A DNA stretch of 6,167 nucleotides, from the NCBI GenBank assembly GCA_947259435.1, contig CAMYMP010000460.1, positions 1-6,167 on the forward strand, in the 5' to 3' direction. Positions 1 through 5,516 of this stretch are shown piece by piece (within the stretch, counting starts at the first letter, position 1; every line of letters begins with the position of its first letter). The stretch comes from an uncultured Woeseiaceae bacterium. GTDB lineage: Bacteria; Pseudomonadota; Gammaproteobacteria; Woeseiales; Woeseiaceae. A program made the position numbers and the translations under genes. The notes beneath the pieces are model-generated. The model made no database searches and had not been told where the DNA came from. It saw nothing but the letters and a program-made list of their open reading frames with translations.

Positions 1-1
1 C

Positions 2-100
2 GACGTAGTCGCGCCCGGCTACCAGCGCCAGCAACAAGTCTACAATGTCGAGGCTTATTTAGGTGAAATAAGAGTGGAGCAGCGAAGAGTATCGCAATAA
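2..100 (+). CDS. C-terminal end of an unidentified protein (5' end outside window)
   Basis: Frame 2 is open from the window edge and encodes 32 residues beginning DVVAPGYQRQQQVYNVEAY and ending EQRRVSQ before a TAA at 98-100. The other two plus frames hit stops sooner, and the composition (balanced charged and polar residues, Gln-rich) looks like real protein. A terminator-like hairpin follows about 70 bases later at 172-212, as expected for the end of a transcription unit. The fragment is too short for me to recognise a family. It could be chance, since 32 open codons is not unusual. Confidence 0.4.
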   Translation, partial: DVVAPGYQRQQQVYNVEAYLGEIRVEQRRVSQ

Positions 101-144
101 ACACATAAGTATAGAAACAGGGGTCGAGAGTTTCGTACAGCATG

Positions 145-172
145 GTTCGCTCACGACTCGCTGCACCGCCAG
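145..172 (+). repeat. 28-base repeat unit, copy 1, with tRNA-like CCGCCA end
   Basis: This stretch matches 874-901 at 25 of 28 positions in the same orientation. The last 18 bases (GACTCGCTGCACCGCCAG) are identical, and the only differences are the three bases at 152-154. The unit begins GTTCG and ends CCGCCAG, the same architecture as the tRNA-Ser-like tail at 311-339. It abuts the hairpin at 172-212 directly, so it appears to be one module of a composite intergenic repeat. Confidence 0.7.
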
Positions 173-212
173 TAACAAAAAAAAGACCCCTCCAAGGGGG
201 CTTTTTTGTTAC
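172..212. terminator. Bidirectional rho-independent terminator-like hairpin
   Basis: GTAAC at 172-176 pairs with GTTAC at 208-212. Inside these, an A8 run (177-184) faces a T6 run (202-207), and the GC core CCCCT (187-191) pairs with AGGGG (195-199) around a 3-base loop. Both strands therefore give a GC stem followed by a U-tract. It could end the plus-strand gene stopping at 100 and, read leftwards, the minus-strand membrane protein gene stopping at 354. It is also part of the repeat element that continues to 339. Confidence 0.75.
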
Positions 213-228
213 CGGGAGATTCGTGGAG

Positions 229-339
229 TTCGAACCCATTGGTTCGATAAAACGCGCTAGCGTTTTAGACGCACGTAGTGCGCCCGTAGGGCGAGAATCG
301 GCTTAAGCCGATTCGAGTCCATCCCACCCTCTCCGCCAG
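229..339. repeat. Array of five consecutive hairpins ending in a tRNA-Ser-like tail
   Basis: Five inverted repeats lie back to back. (1) TCGAACC 230-236 pairs with GGTTCGA 241-247. (2) TAAAACGC 248-255 pairs with GCGTTTTA 260-267. (3) CGCAC 270-274 pairs with GTGCG 278-282. (4) CGCCC 281-285 pairs with GGGCG 289-293, sharing two bases with hairpin 3. (5) A perfect 20-base palindrome GAATCGGCTTAAGCCGATTC spans 295-314. Loops of hairpins 1-4 are only 3-4 bases. The array is followed by TTCGAGTCC and a CTCTCCGCCA end. No ORF runs through it. Most likely it is a dispersed, structured intergenic repeat of the host genome (a REP/MITE-like or tRNA-derived element); that identity is inference. Confidence 0.75.
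321..338 (+). other. tRNA-Ser 3'-end-like fragment (not a complete tRNA)
   Basis: ATCCCACCCTCTCCGCCA resembles the last 18 bases of bacterial tRNA-Ser: 3' T-stem, acceptor strand, discriminator G and encoded CCA. Just upstream, TTCGA at 312-316 matches the T-loop, but four additional bases (GTCC, 317-320) separate the two parts compared with a normal tRNA, and no acceptor 5' strand, D-arm or anticodon arm is found upstream. It is therefore a fragment or mimic. It could be a relic attachment site or the conserved end of a tRNA-derived repeat. Confidence 0.5.
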
Positions 340-353
340 ACAATCGGACGTTT

Positions 354-557
354 TTACCGCCCCTGCATCACTACCAGCACGGACAGCAATACGACCAACG
401 GCCAGGCGAGAATCACGATAAGAAACTCCAGCAATTCACCAGCCGGTCCCCCAAAACCGATGATTCCGAGGCCACCAGCGAAGATCTTAATGATCGTGTA
501 ACACGACACGCCGATGCCGAGATATACGCCTAGCAGAATTCGCGTGCGATTCTTCAT
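354..557 (-). CDS. Small two-segment membrane protein, unknown function
   Basis: From the ATG at 557 the gene encodes 67 residues starting MKNRTRILLGVYLGIG and ending VVMQGR, with a TAA at 354-356. Two hydrophobic segments are visible: about residues 7-32 (LLGVYLGIGVSCYTIIKIF onward) and about 43-63 (LLEFLIVILAWPLVVLLSV). They are joined by a Gly/Pro-rich loop (GFGGPAGE). The basic N-terminus suggests a cytoplasmic start. The frame extends upstream to a TTG at 623, but the additional 22 residues do not look protein-like. The ATG at 557 has no obvious ribosome binding site, so translation may be coupled to the overlapping upstream ORF (487-663), or the two may be one frameshifted gene. I do not recognise a family. 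Confidence 0.6.
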   Translation of the reverse strand: MKNRTRILLGVYLGIGVSCYTIIKIFAGGLGIIGFGGPAGELLEFLIVILAWPLVVLLSVLVVMQGR

Positions 558-663
558 ATATAGACGGTCGACAACTCGAGACGGCCGAAAGCCAATCTGC
601 CAAGTAGCTGAAGTCCTCAGCAAGACCGGAAAAGACTTCCTCTAAATTTTTGCCCTGAGCCAT
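487..663 (-). CDS. Short upstream ORF, possible leader or frameshifted 5' part of the membrane protein gene
   Basis: An ATG at 663 is preceded on the minus strand by GAGG with 8-base spacing, a good ribosome binding site. The 58-residue product starts MAQGKNLEEVFSGLAEDFSYLADW, an acidic, plausible soluble segment, then turns Arg/His-rich (RRISRHRRVVLHDH). That later part overlaps the convincing coding frame of 354-557. The first 30 or so residues look more natural than the tail, which is what a frameshift near 557-600 would give. Alternatives are a translational-coupling leader peptide or a spurious ORF. Confidence 0.35.
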   Translation of the reverse strand: MAQGKNLEEVFSGLAEDFSYLADWLSAVSSCRPSIYEESHANSARRISRHRRVVLHDH

Positions 664-757
664 CAAGAATACCTCGTTACTTTCGCGGCTGCTCGCGGAT
701 TTCCGACCACGGTTCGCCGATATGCCCACAGCAGAGGTACTGTCATAGAAGATCATT

Positions 758-780
758 GATCAACTCATCTCCGGTTGATC
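758..780. repeat. Inverted repeat GATCAAC-N9-GTTGATC, operator-like
   Basis: GATCAAC at 758-764 and GTTGATC at 774-780 are a perfect 7-base inverted repeat with a 9-base spacer. It lies about 95 bases upstream of the minus-strand ATG at 663, with no gene across it. The symmetry would suit a dimeric regulator, but there is no poly-T and no recognisable regulator motif. A chance occurrence is quite possible. Confidence 0.3.
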
Positions 781-873
781 TGGGCCCAAGAGCCCGACTT
801 GCCGGCCAAGCGGTGATGATCCTGTGCGGCTATCGAGTCAGCGGTGGCGGTAGTTCGAACATCGTGGAGACGA

Positions 874-901
874 GTTCGCTGCAGACTCGCTGCACCGCCA
901 G
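874..901 (+). repeat. 28-base repeat unit, copy 2
   Basis: This is the second copy of the unit at 145-172 (25/28 matches, same orientation). It is not followed by the GTAAC/poly-A hairpin that flanks copy 1, so it looks like a degraded or truncated element. Nearby TTCGAAC (853-859) and TCGTGGAG (862-869) also occur in the first element (229-235 and 221-228), but in the opposite order. Internal TGCAG (880-884) and CTGCA (890-894) form a small hairpin. Confidence 0.6.
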
Positions 902-980
902 ATCATGGATCAGATCGACAGTGCTGCGAGTGGCTGATCGTTCTCGGCTGGTGCGCATTGGCTTTGCTGTTCGACTGTCT

Positions 981-1035
981 CTCACCGCGGGCGGCAGTGT
1001 GAGGCAAACCGGAAATGTGACGTGCCTCACCGCGC
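981..1035 (+). repeat. Overlapping inverted repeats able to form alternative stem-loops
   Basis: GTGAGGCA at 999-1006 is complementary to TGCCTCAC at 1023-1030 (8 bases, 16-base loop). Its first five bases are also complementary to CTCAC at 981-985. CTCACCGCG occurs directly repeated at 981-989 and 1027-1035. The two pairings exclude each other, an arrangement seen in attenuator leaders, and the structure ends about 60 bases before the lipoprotein ATG at 1091. No leader peptide or U-tract is evident, so a regulatory role is only a possibility. Confidence 0.35.
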
Positions 1036-1090
1036 TGATTGCGACTTTTCAATACCTTGCCCAAGACCTCCAGCTGTCAGGGTGATTGCA

Positions 1091-1513
1091 ATGCTTCGAT
1101 ACGCGATGATAGTTCTTACTCTTATGGTCGGTGCGTGTACGGCCGTCAAGGTCCAGCCGGTCGATGCGTCTTTGCCGGTTCTGCATGTGTGCATTCAGCA
1201 CAATCCCCGAGTTCAGGTCACGGATTTTGTTGCTGTCCTGCAAGAAGGGTTCCAGCGTAATGGGGTGGGGACGGAGGTTTATCGCGGCAATCGTCCGCGA
1301 AGATGCGAATACATGCTGACATATACGGCACTTCGGTCTTGGGATATGAAGCCGTACCTGAGTCACGCAGAACTGCAATTGCACAAAGCCGGACAGCAAG
1401 TTGCGTCGGCTGAATACCATTTGCGTGGAAAAGGCGGTTTCTCACTGACCAAGTGGGCAGGCACGAAGTCCAAAATGGACCCAGTCATTGACGAACTGCT
1501 TGCAGGCACCTAG
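1091..1513 (+). CDS. Small lipoprotein, Sbal_3080 family-like
   Basis: This encodes a 140-residue lipoprotein. Residues 1-15 are a short signal peptide ending in the lipobox V-G-A-C, with Cys16 as the lipidated residue after cleavage by signal peptidase II. The mature part carries CIQHNPRV (34-41), RCEYMLTYTALRSWD (71-85), YLSHAELQL (89-97) and YHLRGKGG (109-116), then KWAGTKSKMDPVIDELL near the end. This pattern matches my memory of the Sbal_3080 family lipoproteins of gammaproteobacteria, whose function is unknown. Cys34 and Cys72 could form a disulfide in the periplasm. The ATG at 1091 is preferred over an upstream start at 1022 because it puts the signal peptide at the N-terminus and has AGGG about 9 bases upstream. 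The 3' end overlaps the yjdF reading frame by about 26 bases, suggesting cotranscription and perhaps translational coupling. Confidence 0.8.
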   Translation: MLRYAMIVLTLMVGACTAVKVQPVDASLPVLHVCIQHNPRVQVTDFVAVLQEGFQRNGVGTEVYRGNRPRRCEYMLTYTALRSWDMKPYLSHAELQLHKAGQQVASAEYHLRGKGGFSLTKWAGTKSKMDPVIDELLAGT

Positions 1514-2286
1514 CAACAATCGCTTTGCATTCGTTACATTAGCGATCTTTCTGCTTATCTGGACCGCGCTGGCCATTAGCCCGAGTTATCGGCACGACTG
1601 GCTGCTCGAGAACGTGCTGGTTTTCGTCGGATTACCGGCGCTCTTGCTGATACACCGACACTTGCCGCTGTCGCGAATCTCGTACGGCCTGATCTTCCTG
1701 TTCCTGTGTCTGCACGCGGTCGCTGCGCATTACACCTATTCGGAGGTTCCGTACGACGCGTGGTTCGAATCGATTACCGGAACGACCCTGAATGAAGTAC
1801 TTGGGTGGGACCGCAATCACTTCGACAGGGTCGTGCATTTCTGCTGGGGTTTGCTTCTGACATACCCGGTGCGTGAAATCTTTATTCGCGTCTCGAACGC
1901 GCGCGGATTCTGGGGCTACCTGTTTCCGTTCCTCGTGGTCATCTCGACCTCGACCATTTACGAGCTGATCGAATGGTTTGCCGCAGTCACGTTCGGACGA
2001 GCTGATCGAATGGTTTGCCGCAGTCACGTTCGGTGGGGAACTCGGCGTCGCCTATCTCGGTACGCAGGGCGATGTCTGGGATGCGCAGAAAGACACGCTG
2101 CTGGCTCTCACAGGTAGTCTGGTTGCGAGTATTGTGACAGCAGCAATCAGTGCCTCGATCAACAGAGACTTTGCGCGCGAGTGGGTCGATAGTTTGCAGG
2201 TCAAACGCCACGAACCGCTCGGTGAATACGAGATCGAGCGGCTCCGTGAGAAAGATCAGCGGGGTATCGAGGAGTCGAACGACTGA
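1488..2286 (+). pseudogene. yjdF: YjdF/DUF2238 family inner-membrane protein, frameshifted by a 37-base duplication
   Basis: The first frame encodes 170 residues with about five membrane segments (about 13-30, 38-56, 64-84, 115-133, 141-164). Motifs typical of DUF2238 are LHAVAAHYTY (75-84), NHFDRVVHF (110-118) and ELIEWF (159-164). An exact 37-base tandem duplication (1960-2033) then shifts the frame: the native frame runs out of phase to a stop at 2117. The true C-terminus, including YLGTQGDVWDAQ, a sixth hydrophobic segment and a charged tail ending GIEESND, continues in another frame to a TGA at 2284-2286. Removing one copy gives an intact 253-residue protein. No ATG exists near the start; the likely start is TTG at 1488 or 1500, inside or near the end of the preceding lipoprotein gene, so translation may be coupled. 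The family's function is unknown. The gene may be a recent pseudogene, a reversible phase-variant state or an assembly error. Confidence 0.85.
1960..2033 (+). repeat. Exact 37-base tandem duplication inside yjdF
   Basis: Bases 1960-1996 and 1997-2033 are identical over all 37 positions and directly adjacent; the unit begins ACGAGCTGATCG and ends CACGTTCGG. Flanking bases differ (T1959 against G1996, A1997 against T2034), so the repeat is exactly one unit long. As 37 is not a multiple of three, it shifts the reading frame by +1. The complete identity indicates a very recent event, such as slipped-strand replication, or a sequencing or assembly artefact. Confidence 0.95.
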
Positions 2287-2287
2287 T

Positions 2288-3226
2288 ATGGAATTCCTGT
2301 TGCTCCTGGTCGGGCTGGCGGGGCTGTGGCTCGGGACCGAGGCCACTATTGGCGGTGCTGTTGGCATCGCTGAGCGCCTTGGTGTGCCGGAGTTCGTCAT
2401 CGGCCTGGCGATACTGTCTGTTGGCAGCGACCTGCCGGAACTGGCTATCGCCATCGATGCGGCAGTCGCGAGTCTGGATCCGCAGCAGATGTCCGATATC
2501 ATCGTCGGCAGCGCCCTTGGCAGCGGCCTGGCTCAGATCGGCCTCGTGCTCGGCATTACCGGACTCCTGCATCATCTGACCTTGCCGAGCAAGGCTGTCT
2601 ATCGGCACGGCAGCATGCTGCTCGGGTCGCTGGTCTTGCTCGCGTTGCTTGGCGTTGACGGAAACATCTCACGGACCGACGGCTTTGCGCTCGTGGTCGT
2701 CTATGTGATCTATCTCATCATGTTGCTCAGCGCAGGTGGCAACGGCAACGGTGGAACAGACGGCGGGCCCAAACGCGGCACGATCATTCTGTCCGCGTAT
2801 CTGATTGTCGGTCTCGCGATCGTCACAGGCGCTGCGGAACTCACCGTGTGGTCGGCCACAAAAATGGCCGTGCGGTTCGGCTGGGAACAATCTCTGATCG
2901 CGATCTTCTTTATTGGCATCGGGTCGAGCCTGCCCGAGTTGTCAATCTCGGTTGCCGCCATGATAAAACGCAAGGCGCACCTGTCCATCGGCAATCTTAT
3001 CGGCAGCAACATCTTCGACACGCTCGTGCCAATCGGGGTTGCCGCGACGATTGCAGGGGTCGGATTCGATCGTGGCATGTTGCTGTTCGAAGTCCCGGCT
3101 CTGTTTGCACTGTCTGCGCTGGTGATGGTGTTCTTCAAAGGCAAGCAAGGAGTCCGCAAGCGCGAATCACTGATCATTCTCTTTGTATACTTACTGTACG
3201 CCGTAGCTAAATTCACGGTTGCTTAG
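2288..3226 (+). CDS. CaCA superfamily sodium/calcium-type exchanger
   Basis: This encodes a 312-residue inner-membrane cation antiporter with about ten hydrophobic segments in two halves, joined by a Gly/Asn-rich loop (about 150-163), the usual size and layout of prokaryotic Na+/Ca2+ exchangers (YrbG/NCX-like). The second alpha-repeat is canonical: GSSLPEL (212-218) and GNLIGSNIFDTLVP (235-248), giving cation-ligand candidates Glu217, Asn241 and Asp244. The first alpha-repeat is divergent: GSDLPEL (46-52, Glu51) and VGSALGSGLAQIGLVLG (73-89), where Gly80 and Gln83 sit in place of the usual Asn and Asp/Asn. Family knowledge implies Na+- or H+-coupled Ca2+ export; substrate is not provable here. 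The ATG at 2288 follows the yjdF stop by one base and has GAGGAG at 2269-2274, a rather long 13-base spacing. An upstream in-frame extension to 2150 overlaps yjdF and is not protein-like. Confidence 0.9.
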   Translation: MEFLLLLVGLAGLWLGTEATIGGAVGIAERLGVPEFVIGLAILSVGSDLPELAIAIDAAVASLDPQQMSDIIVGSALGSGLAQIGLVLGITGLLHHLTLPSKAVYRHGSMLLGSLVLLALLGVDGNISRTDGFALVVVYVIYLIMLLSAGGNGNGGTDGGPKRGTIILSAYLIVGLAIVTGAAELTVWSATKMAVRFGWEQSLIAIFFIGIGSSLPELSISVAAMIKRKAHLSIGNLIGSNIFDTLVPIGVAATIAGVGFDRGMLLFEVPALFALSALVMVFFKGKQGVRKRESLIILFVYLLYAVAKFTVA

Positions 3227-3246
3227 TCGCAAAGGGATACAACATT

Positions 3247-4599
3247 ATGAGCCTGCAACTTCAGTTCTTTGGCGCAACCGGCGAGGTAACTGGTTCGTTG
3301 TACGTCCTGCGAACAGGCACGCACACGGTCATGTTGGAATGCGGGCTGATACAGGGCGGCGCCGATAAAGAGAAGCGCAACTGGGACGATTTTCCGGTTG
3401 CAATCGATGACATCGACGCTGTCATACTGAGCCACGCACACATCGATCACTCTGGCCGCGTGCCGCGTCTCGTCCGGCAAGGCTATCAGGGGCCGATCTA
3501 CGTGCACGAAGCGACCAAAGCGCTGTGCGAAATCATGCTGCCGGACTCCGGTTACCTGAATGAAAAAGAGGCGGAATGGGAGAACAAGAAACGCCGCAGC
3601 CAGGAAGATGGCGAGAACTGCGTCGAATTGTTCCGGGCTGCGCGATACGCAGAACAAGTCGACATCGTCCCGGGGCTTACTCTCACGTATCACGACGCGG
3701 GTCACATCCTCGGATCGACGATTGTCGAGCTGAAGTCCTCGGGCGGGGACGGCTCGCGCACACTGGTTTTCAGTGGTGATCTCGGTTTTCGTGATGCGCC
3801 GGTCATGAATCCTGTCACGACACTCAGCCATGCGGATGCCGTGCTCATGGAGAGCACATACGGCGATCGGCTGCACAGGCCAATTGCCGAGACACTGGAG
3901 GAGTTGACGCAGGTATTCGACTCGGCGCGTGCCGCGCAAGGCAATATTCTGATTCCCGCCTTCACGGTGGGTCGCACGCAGGACCTGCTGCATTTGATGG
4001 CCGAGAACTACGAGCGTTGGAATCTCGACAACTGGCACATCTTTCTCGACAGTCCTATGGGTATCGCGGCCACGGCGGCATACTCACGATTTCGGCAGCT
4101 TTACGACGTCGAACTATTCGGGCCGGAGTCCAATCGGCCCCGGTTACCGAACCTGCATCAGACGCGCACGCCCGAAGAGTCGATGGCAATCAATGAAATC
4201 GAGTCGGGCTCAATCATTATCGCGGGCAGCGGCATGTGCAGCGGAGGACGCATTCTTCATCACCTCAAGCACAACGTCTGGCGCCCACAGTGCCACCTCG
4301 TCATCGTCGGATTCCAGGCCTATGGCACACTCGGCCGGCGGCTCGTAGACGGCGCCGAGACCATCAAGCTGTGGGGCGATGAGTATCGAGTGCGTATCCG
4401 CGTGCATACGATCGGCGGGCTGTCGGCGCATGCCGATCAGGCGGACCTGATCGACTGGTACCGCGCGTTTGAGAACAAGCCACCGGTTTACCTCGTGCAC
4501 GGCGAGAGCAAGGCGCAAAAGGTGCTGGCCGGAAAAATGCGCAAAGACCTCGATGCACCGGTAACAATCGCTGAGCACGCGCAGATTATTCGGATTTGA
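3247..4599 (+). CDS. Metallo-beta-lactamase fold / beta-CASP hydrolase, RNA-processing type
   Basis: This encodes a 450-residue cytoplasmic protein with the full set of beta-CASP nuclease motifs, similar in plan to CPSF73-like proteins (COG1236). The MBL part has HAHIDH (63-68), the metal-binding His153 in DAGHILGS and Asp178 in FSGDLG. The beta-CASP part shows motif A Glu202 (ESTYGDR), GSGMCSGGR (327-335), motif B His395 in GLSAHAD and motif C His418 in VHGE. All predicted two-zinc ligands are present, so it should be catalytically active, most likely as an endo- or exoribonuclease; the exact RNA target is unknown. No signal peptide is seen. The start is supported by AAAGGGA at 3231-3237, 10 bases before the ATG. 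It lies 20 bases after the exchanger stop and is probably the last gene of the operon; no clear terminator hairpin is seen before the convergent gene at 4635. Confidence 0.92.
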   Translation: MSLQLQFFGATGEVTGSLYVLRTGTHTVMLECGLIQGGADKEKRNWDDFPVAIDDIDAVILSHAHIDHSGRVPRLVRQGYQGPIYVHEATKALCEIMLPDSGYLNEKEAEWENKKRRSQEDGENCVELFRAARYAEQVDIVPGLTLTYHDAGHILGSTIVELKSSGGDGSRTLVFSGDLGFRDAPVMNPVTTLSHADAVLMESTYGDRLHRPIAETLEELTQVFDSARAAQGNILIPAFTVGRTQDLLHLMAENYERWNLDNWHIFLDSPMGIAATAAYSRFRQLYDVELFGPESNRPRLPNLHQTRTPEESMAINEIESGSIIIAGSGMCSGGRILHHLKHNVWRPQCHLVIVGFQAYGTLGRRLVDGAETIKLWGDEYRVRIRVHTIGGLSAHADQADLIDWYRAFENKPPVYLVHGESKAQKVLAGKMRKDLDAPVTIAEHAQIIRI

Positions 4600-4634
4600 C
4601 GATGGCTCCGATTGTGCCGATGAAGCCAGAGTTC

Positions 4635-5294
4635 TCAGCCACCCAGATTTTGATCTAGGAACCGGCGAAACAGAGCGGCCCAGTTTTGTGCGGCTTCGTC
4701 GACACTGTCCCAGTCTGTGGCCACGCTTTCTGACGTCGCAAAGGTTGGCGTTTGAGAGCTGTCGGCCACACGCGCAAGTACGGCGTTGGATTCGGAGTCG
4801 CGTAGTTCCATCATGAAAAGCAGCTCACCTTTCGATGCGATATCACGAAGTTCTTCGCGCACGCCCGTCAGGCCACCTTCCCCGGGATTTCGAAAATCGA
4901 TCAAGGTTGCCTGAACGACCAGCGTGCCAGGACCGGACGTCTCGACTAGTGCATAGCTCTGTAGTGCGGCGACGAGCGCGATTTGAAATACCTCGCGGAT
5001 GCGCTGAATTTCCTCGGGCGGTGTAAACGAATTTTGTGGGAAAAAGATTCCCAGATCATCGATCTGCAGGCGCTCGTACTTGCTGAAATCGGCGTTGCTG
5101 GCGACGTAGTCCGGCTCGACGCTGCCGTTCTGGGCCGCATTATTCGTCTCGACCGCTGAACAACCGAAGAGCGCCATGGAGACGCATACAAGTGTTCCGA
5201 TCAACCAGACAGAGCTGACACTGGTCTTGCAAATTCGGCAATCGGGCGTAGACACTGTATTGACCTTCTCGTTGTGATTCAGGATGACGTCCAT
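4635..5294 (-). CDS. Lipoprotein, DUF3313-like
   Basis: From the ATG at 5294 the product is 219 residues. A hydrophobic stretch (about 28-44) ends in the lipobox ALFGC, with Cys45 as the lipidation site, so the mature protein is anchored to the envelope. Mature motifs include DFSKYERLQIDDLGIFF (69-85) and a PGTLVVQATLIDF block (122-134). These resemble DUF3313 lipoproteins (typical pattern: YDRVLVDPV, then a TLRVRAALTD-like strand); the function is unknown. The 27-residue lead-in before the signal is long. A GTG at 5255 (codon 14), preceded by AGAAGG at 8-base spacing, gives a more normal 32-residue signal region and may be the true start. The gene converges on the beta-CASP gene with a 35-base gap and is divergent from ppk2. 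Confidence 0.75.
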   Translation of the reverse strand: MDVILNHNEKVNTVSTPDCRICKTSVSSVWLIGTLVCVSMALFGCSAVETNNAAQNGSVEPDYVASNADFSKYERLQIDDLGIFFPQNSFTPPEEIQRIREVFQIALVAALQSYALVETSGPGTLVVQATLIDFRNPGEGGLTGVREELRDIASKGELLFMMELRDSESNAVLARVADSSQTPTFATSESVATDWDSVDEAAQNWAALFRRFLDQNLGG

Positions 5295-5516
5295 TGATTT
5301 TGGCAGTCTACAACAAGTATGGTTCCCGATTCGTTTCCCTGGTTCGGGCGACCCTGGCTACCGGCACCGGCACCGGCAGTGTTTGTGTTTTTTGTGGATA
5401 CGACGTAATTCGGAAATTTTGCGTGTACGCGGCGGAATAAGCACTTGTCCGTATTACAGATTGTCGGCGATCGGCGGAAAATCGGGAAAATTTGTATATT
5501 CGGGAGCGGGATCATC
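5295..5516. other. Divergent intergenic region between the DUF3313-like lipoprotein and ppk2
   Basis: These 222 bases must carry promoters for both flanking genes. A TATATT at 5495-5500 resembles a -10 box close to ppk2, but no matching -35 is visible at standard spacing, and it lies too near the ribosome binding site for a typical leader. ORFs crossing the region lack coding character. The short ACCGGC repeat at 5360-5378 is its only other notable structure. Confidence 0.5.
5360..5378 (+). repeat. Short tandem repeat (ACCGGC)x3
   Basis: Three perfect copies of ACCGGC plus one additional A lie about 65 bases upstream of the lipoprotein ATG and 140 bases upstream of ppk2. A 6-base unit in a divergent promoter region could vary promoter spacing by slippage, but three copies is short and may be chance. 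Confidence 0.6.

Larger units (their letters stand above)
664..1090. other. Non-coding stretch between divergent genes
   Basis: This 427-base region separates the minus-strand small ORFs from the plus-strand lipoprotein operon. ORFs crossing it (for example 756-1085 plus and 830-1030 minus) are Arg/Ser-rich, lack ribosome binding sites and resemble no family I know. It should carry promoters for both directions, but I find no convincing -35/-10 pair. It does hold an inverted repeat at 758-780, a copy of the 28-base repeat at 874-901, and mutually exclusive stem-loops at 981-1035. Confidence 0.55.

Noticed and set aside
248..314. CRISPR array
   Set aside because: The repeats are distinct palindromes of different sequence, not identical direct repeats with regular spacers.
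229..338. Complete tRNA gene
   Set aside because: TTCGA and a CCGCCA end are present, but there is no acceptor 5' strand, D-arm or anticodon arm, and the T-loop to CCA distance is four bases too long.
756..1085. 109-codon plus-strand ORF in the intergenic region
   Set aside because: It is Arg/Ser/Thr-rich with no family resemblance, runs through inverted repeats and a dispersed repeat copy, and has no ribosome binding site.
1978..2286. Second yjdF fragment as an independent gene
   Set aside because: Its only upstream start is a TTG inside the duplicated unit without a ribosome binding site, and its content is exactly the missing C-terminus of the preceding frame.
2150..2287. N-terminal extension of the exchanger
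   Set aside because: The additional 46 residues overlap the yjdF 3' coding region, are Arg/Ser-rich, and precede a natural hydrophobic N-terminus at the ATG at 2288.
1987..2502. 171-codon minus-strand ORF
   Set aside because: It lies opposite the yjdF end and exchanger start, is Ser/Arg/Pro-rich, and both plus-strand genes there have recognisable conserved motifs.
3223..4038. 271-codon minus-strand ORF
   Set aside because: It is antisense to the clearly coding beta-CASP gene, His/Arg/Val-rich without domain motifs, and explained by codon bias of the plus-strand gene.
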